Shown: positions 47,508 to 58,711 of the stretch, piece after piece
Position numbering within the stretch: the first letter of the stretch is position 1
How the letters are laid out: the number at the start of each line of letters is the position of its first letter
Assembly (NCBI RefSeq): GCF_001262605.1
Contig: NZ_LGTC01000001.1
Location: forward strand, 3,113,001 to 3,177,000
Length of the DNA: 64,000 nucleotides
Source: Pseudobacteroides cellulosolvens ATCC 35603 = DSM 2933
GTDB lineage: Bacteria; Bacillota; Clostridia; Acetivibrionales; DSM-2933
Direction of reading: 5' to 3'
The notes under the pieces: model-generated
The model's database searches: none
Told to the model about the DNA's origin: nothing
The model's input: only the letters and a program-made list of their open reading frames with translations
Program-made: the position numbers and the translations under genes

Positions 47508-48332
47508 CTACCTCCTAATAATTGCATCCGCCATCCTGGCTGTTCTTGCCATTTCCTTCACATCATGCACTCTCACAATATCCGCCCCGTAGGCAATTCC
47601 TATGGCAACTGTTGCACCTGTACCCTCAACCCTATCATCTACAGGCAAATCCAGAATATTTCCTATAAACCCCTTCCTTGAAGTTCCAAGAAGAATTGGC
47701 AGTTGTAAAGCACCGAGCTGTTCTAAATCTTTAATAACCTGAAGGTTATGCTCAAAGGTTTTACCAAAACCTATACCCGGATCTATTGCCATGGAATCCC
47801 TTTTAATGCCGGCTTTCTGTGCAATCTTTATACTTCTTTGCAAAAAATCTATAATATCCGCCATAAGGTTAGTATATTCCTTGTTTTGCCTGTTATGCAT
47901 CATTACTATGCCTGCACCATACTCCGAAACAACAGATGCCATATTTTCATCCACTTGGAGTCCCCATATATCGTTTACAATATGTGCACCTGCCCTTAGT
48001 GCTTCCTTTGCAACCATTGCCTTGGATGTATCTATTGATATGGGAATATCAAACTCTCTGCTAAGCCTCTCAATTATGGGCACTACCCGCCTGATCTCCT
48101 CAATGGGCTCAACAGGTTGAAAACCCGGCCTTGTAGATTCTCCTCCAACATCTATAATATCTGCACCGTTTACTATCATTTCCCTTGCTCTATTTATGGC
48201 ATCATCAACGTCATAATACTTGCCTCCATCGGAAAAAGAGTCAGGAGTTATGTTAAGTATACCCATTATATATGTTTTCTTACCAATGGCAAGGCTTTTA
48301 TCCCTGCAAATGAAAACTTCCGTCTTGTTCAT
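47508..48332 (-). CDS. folP: dihydropteroate synthase
   Basis: 274 residues, TIM barrel. GILNITPDSFSDGGKYYDVD, ADIIDVGGESTRPG and GIGFGKTFEHNLQVIKDLEQ are the FolP signature; LLGTSRKGFIG closes the phosphate site. It joins hydroxymethylpterin-PP to p-aminobenzoate and is the sulfonamide target. A G-rich site precedes the ATG; folB lies 11 bases further on. Confidence 0.95.
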   Translation of the reverse strand: MNKTEVFICRDKSLAIGKKTYIMGILNITPDSFSDGGKYYDVDDAINRAREMIVNGADIIDVGGESTRPGFQPVEPIEEIRRVVPIIERLSREFDIPISIDTSKAMVAKEALRAGAHIVNDIWGLQVDENMASVVSEYGAGIVMMHNRQNKEYTNLMADIIDFLQRSIKIAQKAGIKRDSMAIDPGIGFGKTFEHNLQVIKDLEQLGALQLPILLGTSRKGFIGNILDLPVDDRVEGTGATVAIGIAYGADIVRVHDVKEMARTARMADAIIRR

Positions 48333-48345
48333 TTATTCCCTGCCC

Positions 48346-49452
48346 CTAACTTCTTAAACTTTTATCTAATATTTTATACATATCTTCCTCAGTGACGGTA
48401 CGTAGATTCTTTAATGTACTCTTCTGCTTCATAGCCAGGGAAGAATACTTTTTCAATTCTTCCTGTGAAAAATTAATATCATTACTGATAAGCCTTCTCA
48501 TAGTCTTTTCAAATTCATCAATGCTTATTAATTTTAATGCTTTTAAAACAGATTCAACCCTGTCCTGTGCCACTTGGTAATTATATCTTAGATATTCTGG
48601 CAGCAATAAACCGTTGGCTTTTCCATGAGGAATATCCTTAAAATATGTCAATGAATAACCCATACCGTGGGCAATAGTTGTACCTGTCTGAGCAATTGTA
48701 AGACCTGCAAGCATTGACGCATATAAAAGCTTTTCTCTTGTATCATAGTCAAACCTCTCTTCACACAGGTTTTCCAGACATGTGCCGAAAATATTCAGTG
48801 ATTCCAATGCAAAAATATCGCTCATGGGACTTGCAGTTCTATTAAGATAACCTTCTATAGCGTGGGACATTGCGTCTATAGCAGTATTTACTGCAATATC
48901 CCTTTTCATGCTTTCAGTATATTTTGCATCAAGGAATGCGACCTTTGGAAATACATCTTCATGAACAAAACTCATCTTTGTCTCATACTCTGGAATTGTG
49001 AGTATTGAAGCCGCTGTAACTTCGCTTCCTGTTCCTGCAGTGGTAGGTATCGCAGCAATTGGTAAGGGCTTTATGGTAAATTCATTTTTTAACAGCTGTA
49101 TGGGCTCTATGTCGTTTACAGCTAATATTGCTATTGCTTTTGCCGCATCTAAAGGTGATCCGCCGCCAATACCAATTATAAAATCAGCACCTGACATTCT
49201 GCAGGATGTGCCTCCATCCTTTACATTATGCAGTGAAGGATTGTTCTCAATTTTATCAAATATTTCGAATTTTATTTCTGCCTCATTAAGAATGTTTATT
49301 ATATCCGAGAGGGCACCGCTTTTATGACCGGATGCCTTACCTGTCACAATAAAAGCTTTTTTACCCAGCTTAATAATCTCATTTTTATTCTCAAACAGGC
49401 AATTTGAGCCACAAAATACCTTAGTGCCGGATTGAAATTTAAATTTGTTCAT
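48346..49452 (-). CDS. iron-containing alcohol dehydrogenase
   Basis: 368 residues from the ATG at 49452 (AAAGGATG upstream; the ATG at 49461 overlaps the site). IIGIGGGSPLDAAKAIA is the NAD(P) loop, then TAGTGSEVTAAS, the metal-binding AIDAMSHAIEGYLNR and AHGMGYSLTYFKDIPHGKAN are all present. Oxidises or reduces short alcohols/aldehydes; exact substrate unknown. It lies 13 bases upstream of folP and is likely the first gene of that transcription unit. Confidence 0.88.
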   Translation of the reverse strand: MNKFKFQSGTKVFCGSNCLFENKNEIIKLGKKAFIVTGKASGHKSGALSDIINILNEAEIKFEIFDKIENNPSLHNVKDGGTSCRMSGADFIIGIGGGSPLDAAKAIAILAVNDIEPIQLLKNEFTIKPLPIAAIPTTAGTGSEVTAASILTIPEYETKMSFVHEDVFPKVAFLDAKYTESMKRDIAVNTAIDAMSHAIEGYLNRTASPMSDIFALESLNIFGTCLENLCEERFDYDTREKLLYASMLAGLTIAQTGTTIAHGMGYSLTYFKDIPHGKANGLLLPEYLRYNYQVAQDRVESVLKALKLISIDEFEKTMRRLISNDINFSQEELKKYSSLAMKQKSTLKNLRTVTEEDMYKILDKSLRS

Positions 49453-49624
49453 GTAATTCATCCTTTCAGGTGTATATTAAATCTATATTTATTGGAAAGA
49501 TTAGTATCTCATTTTCATATAGGAATATTATATATTTCAAGCGGGTATAAGACAATGGGGTATTGATATTTTCAGCATAATTAATCTGATTGCTGCCGCT
49601 TGACGAAGAATCTATGGAACAAAA

Positions 49625-49669
49625 ACAGGAAGAGAATACGATTATTGCTTCACCGTATCTTCTTCCTGT
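49625..49669 (-). terminator. intrinsic terminator after the DUF3795 gene
   Basis: 16-bp inverted repeat with two mismatches (ACAGGAAGAGAATACG at 49625-49640, partner at 49654-49669), 13-base loop, five T on the minus strand, about 25 bases after the stop. Confidence 0.7.
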
Positions 49670-49694
49670 CAGTTAGACAAGATCCCAAATCTTC

Positions 49695-50033
49695 TTATTG
49701 AAAATTTTTAATCCTTTCCAAATTAACCCTTGCTTCAGGGGCATGCTGCAGCACCCCCTCAACTGTTTCACAGCTGAATTGGCTGCACTTTCCACAATTA
49801 TCAAGTCCTTTATCCAAGGAACATTTCCTTATTTCGCAAACGTTACAATGGCTAAAAAGCACTTCTGACTTACATCCTAAGCAATTAATAGTCTCAGGCT
49901 CAATGTTTCCATTAAACATTTTACTCCATTGATCAGCCGTCTGCTTTCTCAATTCATCACTGTTACTTACAGTGGCTTTATAAGCCAGACACTCATCACA
50001 ATCCAGACCACAACAAGCAATATTTTTTGCCAT
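49695..50033 (-). CDS. DUF3795 cysteine-rich protein
   Basis: 112 residues with eleven cysteines: ACCGLDCDECLAYKA at the start, NCLGCKSEVLFSHCNVCEIR and NCGKCSQFSC further on. This is the DUF3795 pattern, probably metal-binding. Role unknown. It stands between the terminator and the CRISPR array, with a likely promoter in the 90 bases before it. Confidence 0.85.
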   Translation of the reverse strand: MAKNIACCGLDCDECLAYKATVSNSDELRKQTADQWSKMFNGNIEPETINCLGCKSEVLFSHCNVCEIRKCSLDKGLDNCGKCSQFSCETVEGVLQHAPEARVNLERIKNFQ

Positions 50034-50121
50034 TTTAGCACCCCTTTTCCAGTATTATCACATTCATTATACCAAACATATGTTTTCTTTGGAAGAGATT
50101 TATAAAATTATCGCTCAACAT

Positions 50122-53100
50122 ATTTTAATCCACACGCCTGCATGAGGCGTGACGCAATTTTTGCCTCATCACCAATTTATAGCAGTTTCAATCCACACGC
50201 CTGCATGAGGCGTGACTAAAAATGGCATGTCTAATTATCAAATATTAGAAGTTTCAATCCACACGCCTGCATGAGGCGTGACCCAGAAGATATACCTGTA
50301 ATAACAGACTATCCTGGTTTCAATCCACACGCCTGCATGAGGCGTGACTAAACACCTTGTTTGTAACCATTAAGACCTTTACGTTTCAATCCACACGCCT
50401 GCATGAGGCGTGACATAGAATTAGCAAAGGAAATGTTAAGGCTTCGGGATGTTTCAATCCACACGCCTGCATGAGGCGTGACCTCCTCCTTATATTGTCC
50501 ATGTTTGTAAGTTAGTTTCAATCCACACGCCTGCATGAGGCGTGACTTGGATACCATATAGATTTTGGAATACCGTATTTGTTGTTTCAATCCACACGCC
50601 TGCATGAGGCGTGACCCGGAATATAAAATCAATCCATGCTTGCCCTTTTGTTTCAATCCACACGCCTGCATGAGGCGTGACGCTTTATTTTCGTCCAACC
50701 ACACATCAATTTGTGTTTCAATCCACACGCCTGCATGAGGCGTGACTAAACCGCCTCCAAAAGTAGTTCTTAATCTTGATGTTTCAATCCACACGCCTGC
50801 ATGAGGCGTGACAATCTGGCTCCTTGCTCATTAGCTGTATGTTTAGTTTCAATCCACACGCCTGCATGAGGCGTGACGCAGTTATTGTTGCACATGTTGT
50901 GGTTAACCCAAGTTTCAATCCACACGCCTGCATGAGGCGTGACTTGATTACATGGCATGGTCAGCAAAAGATTTTGTTTCAATCCACACGCCTGCATGAG
51001 GCGTGACCTTAGCTTTTTGTTATCTTCTTCACTAAAACGGTTTCAATCCACACGCCTGCATGAGGCGTGACAAGGAATGTATATCTAGGCTTGTTAGCCA
51101 GTTGGAGTTTCAATCCACACGCCTGCATGAGGCGTGACATCAAAATGAATTTAATATAAGCTATCCGGGAGGAGTTTCAATCCACACGCCTGCATGAGGC
51201 GTGACTTGCTGCTATGTATGGCTTCATCCAGTGGAGTGTTTCAATCCACACGCCTGCATGAGGCGTGACTTTGACGGCATAGATGTAAGGTTAATGACCG
51301 ATGTTTCAATCCACACGCCTGCATGAGGCGTGACAAAACACTGGCCGAAAAGGTTGAAAGAGCAAAAAGTTTCAATCCACACGCCTGCATGAGGCGTGAC
51401 GGACATTATCGCAGCCCCAAGATAACCATGAATAAGTTTCAATCCACACGCCTGCATGAGGCGTGACAATCAACCTACTATAAGCGACTTTCCTTCTGTT
51501 ATCGTTTCAATCCACACGCCTGCATGAGGCGTGACCTGGCGGAACTTTCTTCATGGCTGCAGGTACTTTTGTTTCAATCCACACGCCTGCATGAGGCGTG
51601 ACAATAAAATCACTGATTTTTTCTATCATCTAATGTTTCAATCCACACGCCTGCATGAGGCGTGACGTCGAGTTTTGATTTATATATTCCTTTGTTGTTT
51701 CAATCCACACGCCTGCATGAGGCGTGACCCTTTTTCCTCTAAATAATTAATTACTTTTTCAGTTTCAATCCACACGCCTGCATGAGGCGTGACATAAAAT
51801 CACTGATTTTTTTTCTATCATCTAATGCTTCAATCCACACGCCTGCATGAGGCGTGACGGTATGCTTTGAATGATGAGTGTATAAGATTTAAAGTTTCAA
51901 TCCACACGCCTGCATGAGGCGTGACATCCTAAATTGTATACAAAGGTATATGTTTTAGGTTTCAATCCACACGCCTGCATGAGGCGTGACCAAGGGAAGT
52001 AATAAAGATATTTACAATCCTATTGTTTCAATCCACACGCCTGCATGAGGCGTGACACTCCACGAATACGACTTATCATGTATGTATATTGTTTCAATCC
52101 ACACGCCTGCATGAGGCGTGACCAATACACTCATATAACCATGCCGTTATACTTATAGTTTCAATCCACACGCCTGCATGAGGCGTGACGGTGATTTAAA
52201 TACATGGATAAATGCTAAGATTGTTTCAATCCACACGCCTGCATGAGGCGTGACTTTAATGTATTTGGTCGACTTAAATTTGACCTTGAAGTTTCAATCC
52301 ACACGCCTGCATGAGGCGTGACAAATGACTTATTAGGTGCATATGATGAAGTTTCAGTTTCAATCCACACGCCTGCATGAGGCGTGACGTTGGCTTTATG
52401 CTGGTATAGGAAAGGTTAAGGTGTTTCAATCCACACGCCTGCATGAGGCGTGACCAATAGAGTTATAGGTGTTGATATTGCAAAAGGTGTTTCAATCCAC
52501 ACGCCTGCATGAGGCGTGACAGAGGATTGCAAGTAAAGGCGATAATCCAGATACGGTTTCAATCCACACGCCTGCATGAGGCGTGACGTATGTATCCATC
52601 TGCTGCAATTGTCATTAACCCAGTTTCAATCCACACGCCTGCATGAGGCGTGACGCACCGTAAACATACAAGCCTTTTATTGCGTCAGTTTCAATCCACA
52701 CGCCTGCATGAGGCGTGACTTAACACACATCAGGGCAACATTAGCAAGAAATTGTTTCAATCCACACGCCTGCATGAGGCGTGACACATGTTATCAACCT
52801 ACCTTTCTTAACTTGCAATGTTTCAATCCACACGCCTGCATGAGGCGTGACTGTGGTTTTCAAATAATTTTTTTGACTCTTTCCATGTTTCAATCCACAC
52901 GCCTGCATGAGGCGTGACTGAGGAACTACAAAGGATAGCAAAAGCTATGCAAGTTTCAATCCACACGCCTGCATGAGGCGTGACAATTTCTTTTATCTCC
53001 ATACCATTGACTATTAGGGTTTCAATCCACACGCCTGCATGAGGCGTGACTAAGTTATTAGAGATTAATTTGCACACTTATATAGTTTCAATCCACACGC

Positions 53101-56100
53101 CTGCATGAGGCGTGACTGGGCGTATCACGGAATTACAAAAGCGGATACTTGTTTCAATCCACACGCCTGCATGAGGCGTGACAGAACGAATCAAACTCAA
53201 AGGCATCAAGCGAGTTGTTTCAATCCACACGCCTGCATGAGGCGTGACCTTTATATACATATCCAAATGGAACACTTCCCTTTGTTTCAATCCACACGCC
53301 TGCATGAGGCGTGACCTTTTATAGTAAGTTTTATTTGTAAAAACTACCTTCTGTTTCAATCCACACGCCTGCATGAGGCGTGACTTAACGGATATCTTTT
53401 CTTTGCATTTTCAAAATTGTTTCAATCCACACGCCTGCATGAGGCGTGACCGACTCCATGTCCTCTCTGGCCTTGTCATCCTTGTTTCAATCCACACGCC
53501 TGCATGAGGCGTGACGTTCACGTTCATCAGATAGATTTTTACGAATTTATGTTTCAATCCACACGCCTGCATGAGGCGTGACTTATGGTCAAAATTAGCA
53601 GTAACAAGTCCTTTGGGTTTCAATCCACACGCCTGCATGAGGCGTGACTTATGAAGTAACTTTGGGTTTTGGAAATACTGTAGTTTCAATCCACACGCCT
53701 GCATGAGGCGTGACAAAAAACCATGTTGCACCTTCTTGCAGATTTGTTGTTTCAATCCACACGCCTGCATGAGGCGTGACTGATAGTATATTAGATCAAT
53801 ATAAAAACGTACAAGTTTCAATCCACACGCCTGCATGAGGCGTGACAACTCTCTTTGGTTCACTGCATCTGATTGGGATTATAGTTTCAATCCACACGCC
53901 TGCATGAGGCGTGACAATTACACCACCAATTTGACCAAGGAAAAAGTTTGTTTCAATCCACACGCCTGCATGAGGCGTGACTTATTCTGAGCCTATAAAT
54001 AAGTATTATGATGTTGTTTCAATCCACACGCCTGCATGAGGCGTGACGAAGATAAAATAAAGAAGAATAATACAAGGCTTGTTTCAATCCACACGCCTGC
54101 ATGAGGCGTGACGAGTGATGAAATAAAACTTGATCCGGAAAAGTTAGGGTTTCAATCCACACGCCTGCATGAGGCGTGACCTTGCTTCGTTTGTATTTCC
54201 TGCCAACCCACTTGGTTTCAATCCACACGCCTGCATGAGGCGTGACTCTTCTATCTTCATTTACTACCATATCGCCTGTAGTTTCAATCCACACGCCTGC
54301 ATGAGGCGTGACTGCGATGGAGTAGGCTGGGTGGTGATTGGATAGTGTTTCAATCCACACGCCTGCATGAGGCGTGACCATTTAATCTCAAAAAATTATT
54401 TAGAGATTAATAGTTTCAATCCACACGCCTGCATGAGGCGTGACAAAAGAGGTATATCTTAATAAATAGGCATGGCGGTTTCAATCCACACGCCTGCATG
54501 AGGCGTGACGATAATATACATAGGTGATTTAATAAATTATTATGTTGTTTCAATCCACACGCCTGCATGAGGCGTGACTGACTGAATTTTTAAGTGGTTT
54601 GAGTGCTGTAGTGTTTCAATCCACACGCCTGCATGAGGCGTGACTAAAAGTAACTTTTTCTTGTTTGTCTACTGAACCTGTTTCAATCCACACGCCTGCA
54701 TGAGGCGTGACCATTCCCTTCATAACCTCGGCACCTAAGTTCTCGGTTTCAATCCACACGCCTGCATGAGGCGTGACCAACCAGTCAATGGTATGGAGGT
54801 CTTATGGTAAAGTTTCAATCCACACGCCTGCATGAGGCGTGACATTGGGATGTGTGCAATTTGTTCCACTGTATAAGGTTTCAATCCACACGCCTGCATG
54901 AGGCGTGACTTTGTATATGGAGGATGTATCTGTATCTTTTAATGTTTCAATCCACACGCCTGCATGAGGCGTGACTCTCGAGACTATTAATTGCTTGGTA
55001 CTGTTCGTGGTTTCAATCCACACGCCTGCATGAGGCGTGACCCACCTTCAACTCAATATCAGGGTACTTTAACCGGTTTCAATCCACACGCCTGCATGAG
55101 GCGTGACGAAGAAAACCTCCAGTTAAAGCATGAGCAAGAAGAGTTTCAATCCACACGCCTGCATGAGGCGTGACGCTCCTGCAGCAGGGCAAAGATATCA
55201 TCATTGATGTTTCAATCCACACGCCTGCATGAGGCGTGACCGATCAAACAAAATTTATAATTGCAGATAGTTGTGTTTCAATCCACACGCCTGCATGAGG
55301 CGTGACCCTCTGTCGCTGGGCATTATGTTGGTCTTTATCTGTTTCAATCCACACGCCTGCATGAGGCGTGACAGTACGGCTTTTTATTTTAGGATGATAA
55401 CTATGGTTTCAATCCACACGCCTGCATGAGGCGTGACAATTGCAGATGATGATTCTTTTGAACAAATCAAAGTTTCAATCCACACGCCTGCATGAGGCGT
55501 GACCTGACTATATCGTTGTTTCCGGTGCATATGGAATGGTTTCAATCCACACGCCTGCATGAGGCGTGACTGGACTAGAACCTTGTAGCAAGTGCAATCC
55601 ACCAGTTTCAATCCACACGCCTGCATGAGGCGTGACTGATATAGCAGATTACAGACACTTTGATGTTACCGGTTTCAATCCACACGCCTGCATGAGGCGT
55701 GACTTTGTAATTAACCACTGCAGGTACAAGCACAATTGTTTCAATCCACACGCCTGCATGAGGCGTGACTCAAAGTGGCAGCATGTTTGATGTAGGTCCA
55801 AATGTTTCAATCCACACGCCTGCATGAGGCGTGACTCACGGATTGACCACATAAGGGCCTCACCTTCCTGCCAGTTTCAATCCACACGCCTGCATGAGGC
55901 GTGACATATTGGTTTCATTTTTTACCTCCAGTAATGCCAGTTTCAATCCACACGCCTGCATGAGGCGTGACGAAGAAAACGCAGGCAATATTATTTAACA
56001 GACAAAGTTTCAATCCACACGCCTGCATGAGGCGTGACACATTTGCAGGAGTAAAGGAATGTAAGAATTTTAGTTTCAATCCACACGCCTGCATGAGGCG

Positions 56101-58240
56101 TGACAGAATAGTACATAGTACTATAGCAGATAAAAAAGAGTAGTTTCAATCCACACGCCTGCATGAGGCGTGACTGTATAAAATGCCTGGGATGTACCCG
56201 GCAAGAATCGGTTTCAATCCACACGCCTGCATGAGGCGTGACTATCAACACCAAGGCACTCGTTTACCTTTTGATGTTTCAATCCACACGCCTGCATGAG
56301 GCGTGACGAGACTGATTGAGGTATGAAATAATGCGGATTTATACGTTTCAATCCACACGCCTGCATGAGGCGTGACAGGGGGAATTGATTATGACAGTAA
56401 TATCATTTCAGTTTCAATCCACACGCCTGCATGAGGCGTGACAGTGTGTGCGTTAAAAAATCTATACAAGATTTACGTTTCAATCCACACGCCTGCATGA
56501 GGCGTGACCTTGCCTGCTCTTATTTATAAAGGAGGAATATAAATGTTTCAATCCACACGCCTGCATGAGGCGTGACAACACAAACACAAGCGTTTAGTTA
56601 TCGTCTTAAAGTTTCAATCCACACGCCTGCATGAGGCGTGACCACAGTTGCGATAATTGTAATTCCCAAACTTATTGTTTCAATCCACACGCCTGCATGA
56701 GGCGTGACGGGAAAGAATTGTTGCTGAAAACAAAAGACTGTATGTTTCAATCCACACGCCTGCATGAGGCGTGACTTTAACACTGGCATGGTAAGGGCCA
56801 TCCTGGATAATAAGTTTCAATCCACACGCCTGCATGAGGCGTGACTGTCAGTTTTGCTTCTAAATTCACCCAACTACCGGTTTCAATCCACACGCCTGCA
56901 TGAGGCGTGACCACATACCCGTCTGGCATCACTGTTATTATTTTCTGTTTCAATCCACACGCCTGCATGAGGCGTGACGGATTTATATTCATTTGATTTA
57001 GGGCATTAATTTTGTTTCAATCCACACGCCTGCATGAGGCGTGACTTGCATCCCTCCACATTCCCCGGGCGTGGGTATGTTTCAATCCACACGCCTGCAT
57101 GAGGCGTGACTTGACATGATCGGCAAGCAATTAGGCACCGCAATGTTTCAATCCACACGCCTGCATGAGGCGTGACTTCCAAATCGCCGATCTCCATTTC
57201 CATTTCCATTGTTTCAATCCACACGCCTGCATGAGGCGTGACGCTTGTATAGTTCCTCGGTTAAAACATAATAGTTGTTTCAATCCACACGCCTGCATGA
57301 GGCGTGACCTAGTGGCATCTATTGTATGATTGTTTTTGTCAGGTTTCAATCCACACGCCTGCATGAGGCGTGACTGTGAGGAATCTCCTGATGTGGCTAC
57401 CTGTGAGGTTTCAATCCACACGCCTGCATGAGGCGTGACTCTAGTAGCATCTATTGTATGATTGTTTTTGTCAGGTTTCAATCCACACGCCTGCATGAGG
57501 CGTGACATAGATTCATACTATCACCAACTTATTTCCAGCGTTTCAATCCACACGCCTGCATGAGGCGTGACGCAATACTTCACCGTGTAACCAACAAACC
57601 AGTCTATGTTTCAATCCACACGCCTGCATGAGGCGTGACTAAACATGGACTTAATAAAATCATTTTGCAACAACGTTTCAATCCACACGCCTGCATGAGG
57701 CGTGACTATTGCGATCCACCTTATCTGCTTGATACCAGGACAGGTTTCAATCCACACGCCTGCATGAGGCGTGACTCCAACATAAACCTTTGCATTTTTT
57801 ATTACTTTCAGTTTCAATCCACACGCCTGCATGAGGCGTGACCACTTAGTAAAAGTAGGTAGAAAAATAAAAGTAATAGTTTCAATCCACACGCCTGCAT
57901 GAGGCGTGACAATATGATGCAGCAGTTGAAAGAACGAGATTGCAGGTTTCAATCCACACGCCTGCATGAGGCGTGACTGTCATTCTCAGCCATAAGGTTA
58001 ATTTTACGCTTGTTTCAATCCACACGCCTGCATGAGGCGTGACAAGGAAATTCTCCACCAGTTAAGCAACTAAACACGTTTCAATCCACACGCCTGCATG
58101 AGGCGTGACTTAAAGGCACAAAAGTTTCAGGAAGTAGCACAGGTTTCAATCCACACGCCTGCATGAGGCGTGACCTCCCTGGCAAAAGATTGATTGATTA
58201 TTTGGCTAGTTTCAATCCACACGCCTGCATGAGGCGTGAC
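50122..58240 (-). CRISPR. type I-C array, 123 repeats and 122 spacers
   Basis: I counted 123 copies of a 32-base repeat that, on the plus strand, begins GTTTCAATCC and ends GAGGCGTGAC; spacers are 30-38 bases, most 33-35, so the period is about 66. Read on the minus strand the repeat ends GGATTGAAAC and folds into a 7-bp hairpin (CACGCCT/AGGCGTG, loop CATGC), leaving an 11-base 3' end that would be the crRNA 5' handle, as known for Cas5c-processed type I-C. Repeats are almost invariant: the copy at 50122 differs at positions 1 and 5, and that at 51827 has GCTTC for GTTTC. The degenerate copy marks the leader-distal end, so the leader is at the high-coordinate side. Confidence 0.97.
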
Positions 58241-58409
58241 AGTTCATAAAAAAAATCCTTATTCCACTATAACTTCAGACTACAAATCCGCGAAAGTTAA
58301 TTAATAGCAAAAGATCATGATACAAATAAACAGATAAATATCTCAAAAGCTTGATTATTACCTCATCGCGAACCTGCTTGCAAATTAATGTAAGCATATG
58401 CATCGCGAT
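58241..58409 (-). promoter_or_regulatory. CRISPR leader between cas2 and the first repeat
   Basis: 169 bases directly before the newest repeat. Contains the direct repeat CATCGCG (58364-58370 and 58401-58407), just after the cas2 stop codon, and a sigma-A-like promoter on the minus strand: TTGAGA (58341-58346), 18-base spacer, TATCAT (58317-58322), giving a start site about 70 bases before the first repeat. The CGCG-containing pair resembles the GCGAACC element I recall from other type I-C leaders. Confidence 0.6.
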
Positions 58410-58700
58410 TCATGTTATAATAACTCCTTCCGGATCATATCCTTCTTTTGCACCAATGTGTTCAATTTTAGGTTTCCAATTGCTGCCTAAATAATAGAAC
58501 CTCAAGCTGTCTTTATCCTTATCCATAACATCAATAAGTTTGTTTTTCAATAATGCTATCTGATGTGGATCAGCCAAACATTCAAAAACTGAATGTTGAA
58601 CCCTTTGACCATAATCTCTGCATAATTTAGCAATTTTTCTCAATCGTTTCTCTCCAGCAACAGTTGTAGTATTTACATCATAAGTTATAAGTACCATCAT
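58410..58700 (-). CDS. cas2: Cas2 endoribonuclease-fold adaptation protein
   Basis: 96 residues, ferredoxin fold: VLITYDVNTTTVAGEKRLRK with the conserved Asp9, QHSVFECLADPHQIALLKNK, and LRFYYLGSN. With Cas1 it forms the spacer-integration complex. Last gene of the operon, 11 bases after cas1 and 169 bases before the array. Confidence 0.95.
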   Translation of the reverse strand: MMVLITYDVNTTTVAGEKRLRKIAKLCRDYGQRVQHSVFECLADPHQIALLKNKLIDVMDKDKDSLRFYYLGSNWKPKIEHIGAKEGYDPEGVIIT

Positions 58701-58711
58701 AATTATATCAC

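Noticed and set aside
50348..58100. Many ORFs of repeating VTPHAGVWIET / SRLMQACGLK / NPHACMRRD inside the array
   Set aside because: The 66-base repeat-spacer period is a multiple of three, so the repeat makes long spurious frames on both strands. They are translations of the CRISPR repeat, with no ribosome binding sites.
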